Source: Tribonema minus (taxonomy: Eukaryota; Sar; Xanthophyceae; Tribonematales; Tribonemataceae). From it: 64,000 nucleotides of DNA. Under the pieces are notes generated by a model, which worked only from the letters and a program-made list of their open reading frames with translations, searched no databases and had not been told where the DNA came from. This document shows, piece by piece, positions 1 through 10,436 of this stretch. The stretch's first letter is position 1. Each line of letters starts with the position of its first letter. The stretch is from assembly GCA_017506865.1 (NCBI GenBank), contig JAFCMP010000357.1:873001-937000 (forward strand). The letters run 5' to 3'. The translations under genes and the position numbers were made by a program.

Positions 1-1042
1 CAGTTTAAGATGGCACCAACAGAGAGCAACAGCACACTGTAACATCTGTGCTCACCAGACGCAAGTCGAAAGCACAGAGGAACCATAACGACAAATGCAA
101 TGGCGGGCATGAGAAGCAGCAGGCCGCACATGGATGCACTCTGTGCCCAAGTCACGAAGGCCTGGCGACGCATTCGCATGCTGCAAATCATGTCCGCCGC
201 ACCCTTGCAATGAGAGTGTCTTTGTCCAGGCAGTGATGATGGCACAAACAGAGAGCAACAGCACAATGCAAGATCTGTGCACACTTCTTGAAGTACTTTA
301 TTCAATGACTGGTGCGGAAGCAACGACCTTGCAGGTGTCTTGGCAATCTTGCAAAGTGCTGAACAGATGAACAGCTGTTGCCGAAACAATGCACTCCTAC
401 AATCTGAATGTATACACACTGCCAACATGGTGATTGCTAAGTGAACCATGAGGTTGCAACACTGCGCCTATGTGAAAGTAACAACTCTAGCACAATGTCT
501 ACTGGTGCCACTAGCTCAGGCTTACTGCTGCCCTGTGAGCCTGATCGTCTACCACAGCGCTAGCTGTACTTCTGCAATGTGATGCCATGTGACACTTGTC
601 AACCAAGCTTCACCTGGTTGCTCAAGGTGCAGCGTACATACTACCGCTGATGCTGCTGCGTGGACCAGTTGCCATTACACGACGTTGTGCAGGCCTGCCG
701 CAACCATTCCCGTTGCAGGAGTCACAGCACACACAAAGCAGTAGCGGTACCCCCGCAAGCGCTGCTCATGCATGCTCACTAGGAGTAGGCCAGTGCCACG
801 CCTCCAGTCACACTGTCTGCGCCATTCGTGCCCTTGCCGAAATGCACCTGCTCGCTGCTGCTGCTGCTGCGGCCGCCGCCATCGCTGCTGCTACCGCCGC
901 CGCCGCCGCAATGTCGTCGCTATGCGCTGTCCAGTGTCGCGTTGAACGCACGATGACGCAGCCACACCAAAGCCAAGGACTGCAGCTCTGATCTGGAGCC
1001 GCCGCCTCCGCACTCTGAAACCTGCGGCATTCTGTCAGTCTC
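1..1042. other. no gene recognised; direct repeat and GCT/GCC runs
   Basis: I see no convincing coding region. Bases 10-54 and 239-285 are a diverged direct repeat about 230 bp apart (both contain cagagagcaacagcaca). Bases 856-912 are a GCT/GCC trinucleotide run that makes an open alanine frame, which I do not regard as a gene. Confidence 0.5.
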
Positions 1043-2047
1043 TCAGTCCGCAGCGCGCTGCGCCATCAGTATGCGGCCCACAAGCTCCTCCTTTCGCCCG
1101 GCGACGCGCACCTTCAGGTCCCGAGCCACGGCCCGCAGCTCGCGCAGCGTGAGCGCGCGCAGCGCGACCGCGTCCGCACATGCATCTCCAGCCTCCTCTG
1201 CCGCCACCTGCGCTGCTGCCACAGTGCTCAATGTCGCCGTGCTCGCAGCAGCGGTGGTGGCGTCCAGCAGCGGCGCGGTTGCCGCTAGCAGCGCCACGTT
1301 CTCGCGCGCCAGCGCAGCGGCGCCGGCGTCCGGCGGCAGCAGCGGCGGCGGCGGAGGGCGGCCGCCCTGGCTGCAGACGCGCGCGTACAGCACGGCGTTG
1401 CTCTTCCGCAGCAGTCGGCACGCTTCCGCAGCCTCTTCTTCATGCGCTGAGAACCGCAACTTCGGCTGCTCCTCAGGCACCACTGTGGGCGTCGGCGGCG
1501 ACTCGAGCAGGCCCTGCGCGCTGCCGCCGCCGCCGCCGCCTGCTGCGCTGCCTCCGTCACCGCCGAGCAGCAGCGCCTCCACCATGACGCGGCTCGCTGT
1601 GGCAGCGGCCTTGGCGCCGGTCACAACTGCGCGGCCCGTGCGGCGCGCGACGCCGTACTCGCGCTCCGCCTGAGCGCTGCTCTTGCCGAGCGCGAGCGCG
1701 GCGCCGGCGACCGCGCGAACTGCCGCCGCGGGGCCTCCGGGACGCGTTGCCAGGTCCATCGCCAGCAGCGCGCCGATGAGGGGAAGTGCGGACTCCAGGG
1801 GGCGAGCGAGGTTTTGGACGGCCCAGTAGGTGGCGAGCGCGCCGATCGCGCCGGAGGCTAGTAGAAGCGGGAGCGACCTGCGCGTTGTGGCATGAGGATT
1901 TTGCGTTTCGAGGTCTGGGGCTGCTGGCAAGTTTAAGATGTGAATTTTGAAAGCGCGGTTTGCGGCAGCAGCTAAGAATGCGTTTGAATGGAATGGCCAG
2001 CAACTCAGCAGGAGCAGAAAGGAGTGCCATGATGAGGCGCACAGCAC
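1043..2047 (-). CDS. SAP-motif protein with plastid-type leader (5' end uncertain)
   Basis: The open frame covers about 334 residues. The N-terminus is a hydrophobic stretch ending in HSNAF, resembling a signal peptide with Phe after the cleavage site, as in complex-plastid presequences. A second hydrophobic segment follows (LPLLLASGAIGALATYW), then an Ala-rich middle. The last 35 residues resemble a SAP motif (LRALTLRELRAVARDLKVRV, then GRKEELVGRIL), a short helix-extended-loop-helix often seen in nucleic-acid binding proteins. The frame has no ATG at its start: it opens after a taa near 2063 and the first candidate is GTG at 2047. Either an upstream exon supplies the start, or translation begins at an ATG in another frame (2042 or 2030) and a splice or sequencing error joins the frames. 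The SAP end and stop at 1043 are firmer than the start. Function unknown. Confidence 0.5.
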   Translation of the reverse strand: MLCASSWHSFLLLLSCWPFHSNAFLAAAANRAFKIHILNLPAAPDLETQNPHATTRRSLPLLLASGAIGALATYWAVQNLARPLESALPLIGALLAMDLATRPGGPAAAVRAVAGAALALGKSSAQAEREYGVARRTGRAVVTGAKAAATASRVMVEALLLGGDGGSAAGGGGGGSAQGLLESPPTPTVVPEEQPKLRFSAHEEEAAEACRLLRKSNAVLYARVCSQGGRPPPPPLLPPDAGAAALARENVALLAATAPLLDATTAAASTATLSTVAAAQVAAEEAGDACADAVALRALTLRELRAVARDLKVRVAGRKEELVGRILMAQRAAD

Positions 2048-2279
2048 GGATGGCGGGCTATATTACACACACACTCGACGACCATCAGAGTTGCAGTGCC
2101 AAAGCAGAGAGGTTGATAGCAGCCACCTATGGTGGCCATGTGAATACAGAGCTACTGCGTGCACCTTCGACTGTGACGATCATGCATGCCTGTGTGCTGC
2201 ATATCACAGCTGCAAGGTCGCAAGAGGAGTATTTGCAGGGGCATCAGAGCGCAGTGCAGCTTTGACGAGCATATAGAGT

Positions 2280-2663
2280 TTACCTGGTATTGGTGGGTGT
2301 CACAGTTACAACTGTGCTTTCCTCGTCCTCATACTGCATCTCTCTCGCCACCGTTGCATAAACGTCCTGCTCCATGGCATAAATCTTCGCAGCCAGAGTT
2401 CGGTCAGCCGACACGGCCTGAGGCACCTCAGGACGCCCGAGTACTTTTGCCGCCAGCACCGTGACCGAGCGACTGTGCCGTCGAGCACTTGGCTGATTGA
2501 TGATGTTTGCTTCCGTGCCGCTCCAAGAAGCACTGCAGCTGCGTGAAGGCGAGCACAGCAAGCCTTCGCAACATGTTGCTAGGCATAGCCAGCATAGCTT
2601 CGCGCAGAACCCTCCAACGGTCATCTTAGGATCATGCGAAACAAGAGCGCCTCTCTGGCTCAT
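2280..2663 (-). CDS. small hypothetical protein, possibly targeted
   Basis: This is a 127-residue frame with a true ATG and a taa stop. An inner Met is followed by a Cys/Leu-rich hydrophobic stretch (MTVGGFCAKLCWLCLATCCE) and then a basic Ser/Arg-rich segment, so a targeting peptide is plausible. The last 55 residues look like a folded acidic helix (AAKIYAMEQDVYATVAREMQ, then YEDEES). I do not recognise the family. It lies head to head with the TEX10-like gene, 307 bp away, which fits the divergent-pair layout of this window and is the main reason for keeping it. Confidence 0.38.
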   Translation of the reverse strand: MSQRGALVSHDPKMTVGGFCAKLCWLCLATCCEGLLCSPSRSCSASWSGTEANIINQPSARRHSRSVTVLAAKVLGRPEVPQAVSADRTLAAKIYAMEQDVYATVAREMQYEDEESTVVTVTPTNTR

Positions 2664-2970
2664 ACAGGTTCAACCTTCAAGCAGCCGAGCTCCACACAGC
2701 AGAGCTATACACAACTTCACTTCAAACAGACTGAAAACTCACTTCAAGTAAGGCGAGTCGAAAGTTGAGCCAAAATGGCGATTCATGTGGCTGGCTGGCT
2801 GGGCCTAGCAGCGAGGACTGTAGCTCGGAATGGCAGAAGGAAGGAAGGTGTACTAGTATCATAGCGAGCACGGCGCACCAGCCTGGTACAGTGAGGAGGG
2901 TTTCGACTCAAACTTGCAAGTGAAGGTCAAGGCGACCCCACAGCTGTTCACCTGGTTTAGAGGTGACGCC
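2664..2970. promoter_or_regulatory. divergent intergenic promoter region
   Basis: This is the 307-bp gap between the ATGs of the hypothetical protein (minus) and the TEX10-like gene (plus). It holds several copies of a word family also seen in other 5' gaps: cacttcaa at 2710 and 2740, gcgagtcgaaagttgag near 2752, and gactcaaacttg near 2891. No TATA box is obvious. Confidence 0.45.
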
Positions 2971-5900
2971 ATGGTGAAGAGCAAAGGCTTTCTGCAGAAG
3001 GCCTCCAAATCCAAGTCCACTGCAGACTTTAAACACCTCAAAAGCAAGGTCGGCAAGAAGGCAGCCAAACCACTCAGCCATACAGACACCTCCTTCAAGT
3101 CCAAGAAGCTCTTCGTAGCGAAGCAGAGCATCCTTGCCGACAAAGAGGAGGGAGAGCCTACCAGTGCGCGTGGACACACTCTGAGCGAGCTTCAAATTCA
3201 GTTAAAGCACTACGCCACCGCCACCAAGAAGGATGCTCTGCTGGGTTTGCGGAGCCTGCTTGCTCGCCACCCAGGGATCGCTCAGCAGCGCTTCGCTGCG
3301 CTGTCGGAGGGTGCTCTGGACTGCCTGAAGTGCGAGGAGGGAAGCGTGAGGTCACTGCTGCTGGAGTACATGTACGAACTGCTCAGGGACGTCAGCACTT
3401 CAACTTTGGCGCCATTTGGGGACATCATGCTGGCGTACACAATCAGTGCCATCACTCAATTAGACAGGTGAATTCGGTCAAATGAAATCAACGCCAACAG
3501 CAGACTGCTTGACATTGCAGGTTCCCAATATCAAGTGTGCATCATTGCCTGTCTGCGGTGTTGCAACACAGCGCTGCACAATGCGCGTGCTACGAAGGCG
3601 TTACCTCAGCCAAGCACTCATTACAAATCCAGAGGAATCCCGTGCTGTGATCCCTTACACAGTTGGCCAAGCCTTTATGGCTGCATTTTCATTGATGTAG
3701 ACATGCAAAAGTGGTCCTGGCACCCTCACTCCAAGAAGGAATAGCAATAAGTAATGGCCTGAAAACGCTTCTGCTCGTCAAGGTTGGTGCGCGGTGTTGC
3801 CTTGCCCCTGCACGCATGGCTAGTGCCCCATATAGAGCTGACGTAGCGCTGAGCGTCTCAATCTGACAATCAAAGCTCATCCTGACACGTGCGCAGCACT
3901 TTAATGTACAGCTAACGCAGTGCTGCTGCTGCCGGAGCTGTGCCGCTGCTGCTGCCGGCATTGCTGTTGCTGGTGCCATGCTGGTGGTGCGGATGCTGTG
4001 ACGGCCGAACCGCCACCCCGGGGCGTGCCACCGCACGTGCGTGTAAGCGCTGCTTTGCGCCACACTTTGATTAAGTGATATTCATGTCAATAAAGAAGGG
4101 CAATGCACCCCTGAAACTGCTCTCTGGCTGCAGGCAGGCGCATGCCGTGTGCAATGACAGTGCGTCAACAAATGCTAACACAGCCGCGGGCGCGCTGCCG
4201 GGCACTTTGTGCCGCGCGCATGCGCCGGGCCGCTGAGCTGTGACACCAGCTGCCGTCAGCTGCCTTCCGCCCGCTCGCATGCACAACACACCCACACCTC
4301 TACCCCCTCTCACGCTGGCTGACGGCGACCATCGTGCGCTCGCTCGCGCGCAGGGGCGTGCGCAAGGACGGCCTGTCGATGCTGGCGCTGCTGCTAGCGC
4401 GCTGCCCCGCGCTCGTCGCCGCGCGCGCGCACAAGCTCTGGCCCATCTACCCCCCCCTCCTCGCCTCCGACCCCGCCGGCAAGAAGCAGACCATCCGCTC
4501 CAGCGCGACCGCGTCGCTGGTCGCACTGCTGCAAGCCACAACGCAAAATGGCAAGGGTTCGCCTGCCCCGGGGGCGGCGGCGGCGGCAGCGCCGGAGCTG
4601 GTGTGGCAGGCGCGCTCCAGTCAAAACGCGGTGCTGCTGCTGCGCGCGTTCGCACCGGTGCCTGCGACCCTCGGCTCGCAGGTCGGCGATGCAGGCGACG
4701 CTCAGTCAGCGGCGCTGCTCGGCGTGCTGCCGGAAGTCCTCGACCGGCTGCTGGAGGTGTGGGTGGATGCGTCGGGCCTGGCGGAGGCGGCGGCGGGCGG
4801 CGGCAGCGGCAGCAGCGGCATCGCAAGCGCCGCGTCGGATCCTGCGCAGCTGCAGCTGGTTGCCGATGCGGCGCTGCTGCTGCTGCGACATCCCGCGGTC
4901 ACTGCTGCTGCCGCTGACGCTCAAGATAGCAGCAGCACCGGCAGCGCCGCGGCAGCAGCGGTCGCCACATTCCACGCATGGCTGGAACGCCAGTACTTCC
5001 CGGCGGCGATGGCAGCATTTCCACTGCGCGCGGAGGGCAGTGCCGCTGCTGCCGCGGCAGCAGCGCTCAACACCACGCTCTGCGAGCTGACGGTCGCGGC
5101 CGGCTCGAGCGCACACACCCCCGCAGCAGTCGCCTACATGCGCGATATGCTGGAGCGGGGGGGCGGCGGCGGCGGCAGCGCGCCCGCGGCGGCGGGCGGC
5201 CTGAAGCGCCTGCTGACGGTGCTGCGCGCGGTGCTGCTGCAGCAGCAGCAGCGCGCGGCGCCGGGCGCGGCGCGGGACGCGCGCGCGCCCCTGCTGCAGG
5301 CCTTCGGCGGTTACTGTGAGGGGCTGCACGGCGGCAAGGAGGCCAAGGCCGCGTGCGCGCAGTTCGTGTGTGAGCTCGTGCGCACGGAGCTCAACGCGGC
5401 GCGCCCCGGCGCCGCTGCCGCCGCCGCCGTTGCGTCGACGGTCACGGGCGCAACCATGGCGCAGCTGTGCGGCTGGCTGCGCGCGCTGCCGCCGCTGCTG
5501 CCCGCATGGTGCGCGAGCCGCGCCGCGCTCGCGGGCGACGTGCTGGCGACGCTGCTTGAGGTGGCGCGCCGCACGCCTCCCACGCCAGCCGCCACCGACG
5601 ACGGCGCTGGGCACGAGGAGCAGCAGCGCAGAGCCGCCGCAGCAGCGACGGCGCAGCTGTGCGCGTGGCTCCCCAGCGCGCTGCGGCCAACATACGCCGC
5701 TGGCGCGCTGCTGGCGCTGCCGCCGCGCTCGCAGCGCACCGCCGCGGCGCTGCTGCACCACCTGCCGCTCAGCGCCGCGGCAGCAGCGGCGCTGCTGCCG
5801 GTGCTGTCAGCGACGTGCGGCGACCCGGCGACGCCTGCCGCCACGCGCAGCCTGCTGCTGGAAGCCGCGCATCACCATCGCCGCGTGCTGACGCCAAGCG

Positions 5901-6706
5901 TTTACCTCACGTTCCTCATGGGCGTGCTGCTGGGGGCTGATGTTGGCGCTGACAGCGGCGGCGGCAGCGCCAGCAGCGCTGGCGCTGGCGGCGCATCGCG
6001 TAAGTGCAGCGCGCCTGGGTTCGCGACACCAGCAGATGCGTCGCCTGCGGAGAGCGGCGCGGAGGCAGCTTGGGGGGCGGCGACGGCGCGCGATGCCATC
6101 GCGGCGGATGTGTGCTTGCGGCTCAGCGATGTGGCCAGCGCGGCGCGTGGCGCGGCAGTGCTTGCTGCCCTCGTGCCGCAGCTGTCCGCGCTGCTCGGCG
6201 GTGCTTATGCGGGCAGCGGCAACAGCGGCGGCGGCGGCAGCAGCGCGCGCGGCCTGCGGATCGCCGCTGCCGTCGCGCTGGCGCTGCTGCACGCGACGCC
6301 GCCGGACGCGCGCGACGCTGCGCTGCTGCCGCTGCTGCCGCGGTTTACGGCAGCAGCAGCAGCGCTGCTGGGCCGCGGCGAGGCTGCCGCCGCGCCCATT
6401 CACGCGCCGATAGCACAACTCGTGCGCGTGCGCCCGTCGCTGCTGGCAGCTCTCGCTGAGGCGGCGGCGGCGCAAGCGGCGGCGGCGGCGGCAGCGGGCA
6501 ATGCGCGCTCTGTGGAGCCGCTGATGCTGGCGCTGCAGGAGCTTGTGCGGCGAGACACCGCGGCGGCGCGTGCAGCTGGTCAGGGGTTGGTTTTGGCTGT
6601 GAGCCAGTTAGCGGAGTGTCTGCGGGGGTCGCCCGTGGCAGCGCTCGCACAGCAGCTGCAGGCGGATTTGGAGCTAGCTGTAGCGGCGGAAGGCGATGTC
6701 AATTGA
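2971..6706 (+). CDS. TEX10: TEX10/Ipi1-like ribosome biogenesis factor
   Basis: Two exons, 2971-3467 and 4354-6706, are joined by a phase-2 intron (donor AG|GTGAAT, acceptor GCGCAG|G) and give 949 residues; human TEX10 has about 930. The N-terminus has the family hallmark: a Lys-rich start, then HTDTSFKSKKLFVAKQSIL (about residues 37-55), then the Ipi1 N-terminal helical repeats. The splice restores a continuous helix-repeat block (AITQLDR joined to GVRKDGLSMLALLLARCP). The remainder is Ala/Leu-rich HEAT-like helices with Gly/Ser insertions. Ipi1/TEX10 works in the nucleus in the Rix1 (PELP1-TEX10-WDR18) complex, which supports ITS2 processing and late 60S assembly. The ATG at 2971 is chosen because the in-frame extension upstream to 2914 has no ATG. 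An unspliced second intron inside the long second exon is possible but not needed. Confidence 0.9.
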
Positions 6707-8102
6707 TTGTTGGCTCAACAGCCGTTGCATTGTACCGCCTGTCAGATGCGTACGTGTCAGGCTGAGTAGCAACATTGCAATTTTTCTGAAAGTGGACATT
6801 TGGTCTGCTCCTGGTGTACATGGCCATACTGGTCTCAGGACCGCAGTGCCGCCTGCAAGTATACTGTGCAAGTATACCGTGGGACTGGCCGTGCGTTACA
6901 CTTCAAGACTTGACTCCTGACTGCCTTGCTTCCTTGATCAGCATCATCTCTGGCTGATGTTGTTGATGTGTCGAAAAGAGTGTTGAGTTTTAGGGATGCA
7001 CAATGGCTTGGAAGGTACTCAAAACGGCAGTGTTGAAAATGACCTAGCATGGTCAAGCACGGCGTTGAATGCTGCAGCGAGGTATGCACAAGTTGCTGCT
7101 GTGCAACCTTCAAGTGCCTCCTCCCATTCCATTGTATGCATATTAGCCATGCCCCCAGAAGGCATCATCAAGCATACTCATGTGTGAAGTAGCTGCCTGC
7201 ACGGCATAATATGCACTCATCCGCCTACAGTAACCGTGCGCTTCACAGTACACGTCAACTTTTCTCCCTTTTGTGAGGTTCCAATGCTGTAGCCACGGGT
7301 TGGCTTGTGTGTTTGCGTTGAAGTCCACCATGCAGTAGTACCCTTGTGACTTTCAGAGCGCACATGGCCACATGGTTTCTGGAGCAGCATGCGCAGCTCA
7401 CAAGCCCTGCCACACCGTTTGAACAGCGCGGCCAGTGGCCAGGACCGCACCTGGTGTAGTTAAATGCGTGCAGCGCACTCCTCAACTGCGGCACTGCTGC
7501 GCCAGTACACAGTGCAGTACGAGCTGCTGAGGACTGCAGCATGCACCCTGCATGCGAGCTGAGTGGCGTACAACATCATGAGTGACCTACTGAAATGTGC
7601 ACTACGGTGAGTGCCAAGAGAACTACATAACTATTGCACAACGGGCGCCACCAGGCTGTCGAAAGCGGCCCAGCGAGTTGTAGTCGTTGGGCTACAAACG
7701 CCGTATGTGAGAGGCAGATCATATGTGCAAAGCTGAGTGCTCAATAGCTCACAGGCTGGTCATACCTGGTGCCAAGCGTACCTGGTGGTTCCTATCGCAG
7801 ACTCCCCTTTACAGCGTCCCGCATTGGCTGGGTGCGGTTGCTCCAGCAGCAGCACGCTGCCCCGTCCTCGCGGCTGATAGGTTGTGATGCCATTCAGCAG
7901 TGAGGATGCCTCGCTGCTGGCCATATTCAGAAATAATAATACACGATGCATGCACTGCAGTGTCATTGACTCATGTCACAGTGAGGGGGAACAACAACCG
8001 CAGTGCCACTGTGTCACATCCAACTGGAGAAGAGAGACAAAGGGAACGCAGACTCGCTTTGTTGATTTGCGTTCTTGTGTATATATTGTACATTGTGAAC
8101 TG
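6707..8102. other. convergent intergenic region, no gene seen
   Basis: This is the gap between the 3' ends of the TEX10-like gene and RPB8. It is less GC-rich than the genes around it. Its short open frames have no recognisable motifs or splice-consistent continuation. Confidence 0.5.
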
Positions 8103-8549
8103 CTATGCTCCTCGGTTCTGCCGGATGAGCAGGTATATGCGCTGATCGATGCTGATGTGGACCAAATGCCGTTGCTCGCCTGTGAGACGCATCAACAGTC
8201 CCCCAAAGCTCGCAGACACCTGAACCTGCGTCCCAGTGAGCTGCTCGTACTTGAACACCCTCCCGTGCATCACGTATTCGTACCGTGAGGCTAGCGTTTC
8301 CTCGTGTTCAATAGGCCTATATGTGCCGTCGTCGGGAGCGCCATCCAACGCCAGCGTCGATGACAGCACCAGCGACAGCTTGTCATTCTGCCGCACTGTG
8401 TATATTTCAGAGTTGATGTCCAGGAGCAGGTCCATCTCGAAGGTGACCGCCTTGCACGCCAGCCTGTTGACCCTGTCAAACTTCTTGCCTGTCGGATTGA
8501 GCTGAGTGACCTGGAACAGATCCTCAAAAAGGATGCCTGTCGACGACAT
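8103..8549 (-). CDS. RPB8: RNA polymerase I/II/III subunit RPABC3 (Rpb8)
   Basis: This is an intronless 148-residue frame of normal family length (about 145-150). It shows the Rpb8 pattern throughout: an N-terminal GILFEDLFQV, then GKKFDRVNRLACK, the MDLLLDINSEIY strand, SLVLSSTLALDG, RYEYVMHGRVFKYE and the C-terminal SASFGGLLMRLTGEQ. Rpb8 is a small OB-fold subunit shared by all three nuclear RNA polymerases and sits on the Rpb1 side of the enzyme. The start is ATG and the stop TAG. It is one of only two confidently identified genes here without introns; the other is the IGFBP-like gene. Confidence 0.97.
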   Translation of the reverse strand: MSSTGILFEDLFQVTQLNPTGKKFDRVNRLACKAVTFEMDLLLDINSEIYTVRQNDKLSLVLSSTLALDGAPDDGTYRPIEHEETLASRYEYVMHGRVFKYEQLTGTQVQVSASFGGLLMRLTGEQRHLVHISIDQRIYLLIRQNRGA

Positions 8550-10176
8550 GGCTCTGGTTGCTCCTCCTGCTGCTTATCGCGGTTGAAAAAGTTCGCCTGC
8601 GGCTTTCCTGGCAAACTGGACTTATCGACTCCTGTTGCTGATCTACAATTCTGTCCTGCTGTTCATACGATTGCCCTCCCACCTCTGTTTTCACTGCAAG
8701 ATGGACTTGAAGTGACTGGAAGATCGAGTTGAAGTGGGGCACAAATTCGAATGTTCCCCTCCTCCTCGCAGGATACTCTACTCTAGCAGCACAGCGGGCG
8801 CGTCTAGGCTGGTTGCTGCGCAAGCCGCGGCGCGTGGTCCGCGCCGGCGACGTGTTGGTGATCGACGTTGGTCGAACATCCCCTCCAACGCCCGTCGCCG
8901 CAGCAGCAGCCACCGCGCCGCTGCCACAGCAGCCACACAGCTGTGCGCCTGGCTCCCAGGCTCTCATCCGAGCAAAAGAACTTGGTTGCAACTGCATCGC
9001 CTGAACCGGTCTGAACAGGGAACTCATTCGAATTGTCGTGAGCGTCATGGGGGGAGGGGCTGCAAGCGCGCAGACGTTCCCTCAGAATAGCAGCGTCATC
9101 AAGAATGATGAGACTCAGATTACTGAGCCGGTGCAATTCACACAATAGCACCAGTGCCTCCAACGCCTTCCTCTGGCAGCTGCAGGCTACTGAGCTGAGC
9201 CAGGTGTGATCTGCAAACTGGGCCGTCAGCTATCCAAACCTTCCGTGCATGGCACCTGCAGCCTTCGAGTTCCGTTGACGTGCAACATCAAGCACTTGCA
9301 AAATACATGGGCGAAGACAAGAAATCCATATTGTCGCTCATCAATTCACCAGGAGGCTGCAAGCAGACGAACACTACTTGCAGTATGTAGCTCATTATCG
9401 GAAAGTGGTGCCACAGCTGCAGCCGTGTGCAGCCCTGACAAATTCCCCTTCTTGCCCTTCAGCTGCGCTGCCACCGCTGCACCACCATCACTGCCACGCC
9501 AACGAAGCCTTAAGAGCAGCACGGCCTATCCCTGACCTAAGCAATGCTCACTCGCTAACACCCTCCGGCAACTAAGCAGCGGGCGGCAATCTGCAGGCAG
9601 CACTGCATGCGGGCAGCGCAGAAACGCACATGCTGCCACGTGGCAGCCTTCTTGGGCTTGGCAGCGGTACTGCAACCGCGCGGGTGACCGGCAGTGAAGG
9701 GGAGCGCCGAGCATTGTCCTGCAGACCCAGACGTGCACAAGGGGCTGTCGCGCCTGGAGGCAGCATGGTGCCTGTGCGCACGGTCCACGTGGACTACTGC
9801 TTGTGCGCCTGTGGATCCTGCTCACGCCGCTGTGTGTGCGCGCTTGCGCCTGGCGCCCCTGGCTGCTGCCATGAACGTTGCGCGCTGCCACCTCTGCAGC
9901 GACCGGGCTCAGCGCCGGTCTGCACGTGGCGCGGCTGGAGGCAGCAAGACACGCTGCTGCTGCTGCTGCGTCTGCAACTGTTGCCGCCGCATCCCAGCTC
10001 ACCGACGCGTGGCTTGCACGACCATATCCGCTTTTGCGCTGCTCAGCTAGAGGCAGGCGGCTGAGGTCTGCACAACAGCACAACTGCAGTCTCTACAGCC
10101 GCTCATCTGCAGTCGACTCTACGCGATGGGCCATCATGTCGGGCCCGCACGCAGCAGCTGGCAGCATTTGCACTGA

Positions 10177-10209
<33 letters not shown>

Positions 10210-10436
10210 TGTGGCTGCCGCCAGCTCCGCTGTGCATGTGCTGCTGTACGTCTTCTCGCGCAGCTGAACAAACTCGCGCTCGCGCTGCACGTCAAGCAGC
10301 CGCCGCCGCAATCCCTACAGCGTCAGCAGCCTCGAGCGCTCTGTGCCTTACACGACCAAGACAGTGGCCAGCAGGCGCCGCTGCATCCATGCCCGTTGCT
10401 GCCGCTGCTGCCGTGCGCTCGCTGGCGCTGCCCGGT
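8550..10436. other. region without a confident gene
   Basis: A possible plus-strand exon starts after a cag at 8771. It reads RARLGWLLRKPRRVVRAGDV and continues LVID up to about 8972, but I could not connect it to a start, a stop or other exons. Alanine-rich frames at 9600-10270 on both strands look like composition effects. A (CTG)n run lies at 10178-10208. Confidence 0.4.
10178..10208. repeat. (CTG)10 trinucleotide repeat
   Basis: About ten uninterrupted CTG units lie about 230 bp beyond the stop codon of the pseudouridine synthase gene. The repeat is in presumed non-coding DNA. Confidence 0.9.

Noticed and set aside
596..991. Plus-strand 131-codon frame with an alanine run
   Set aside because: Depends on a GCT/GCC microsatellite, has no motif and does not splice to anything plausible.
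4706..5761. Minus-strand frame of about 350 codons
   Set aside because: Antisense shadow of the TEX10-like exon 2; Arg/Ala composition only.
8772..8972. Possible plus-strand exon with an RAGDVLVID segment
   Set aside because: Suggestive and with a good acceptor, but no start, partner exon or stop could be placed; mentioned only within the region entry.
9526..10270. Ala- and Cys-rich frames on both strands between RPB8 and PSUS
   Set aside because: No recognisable domain; codon pattern does not favour one strand.
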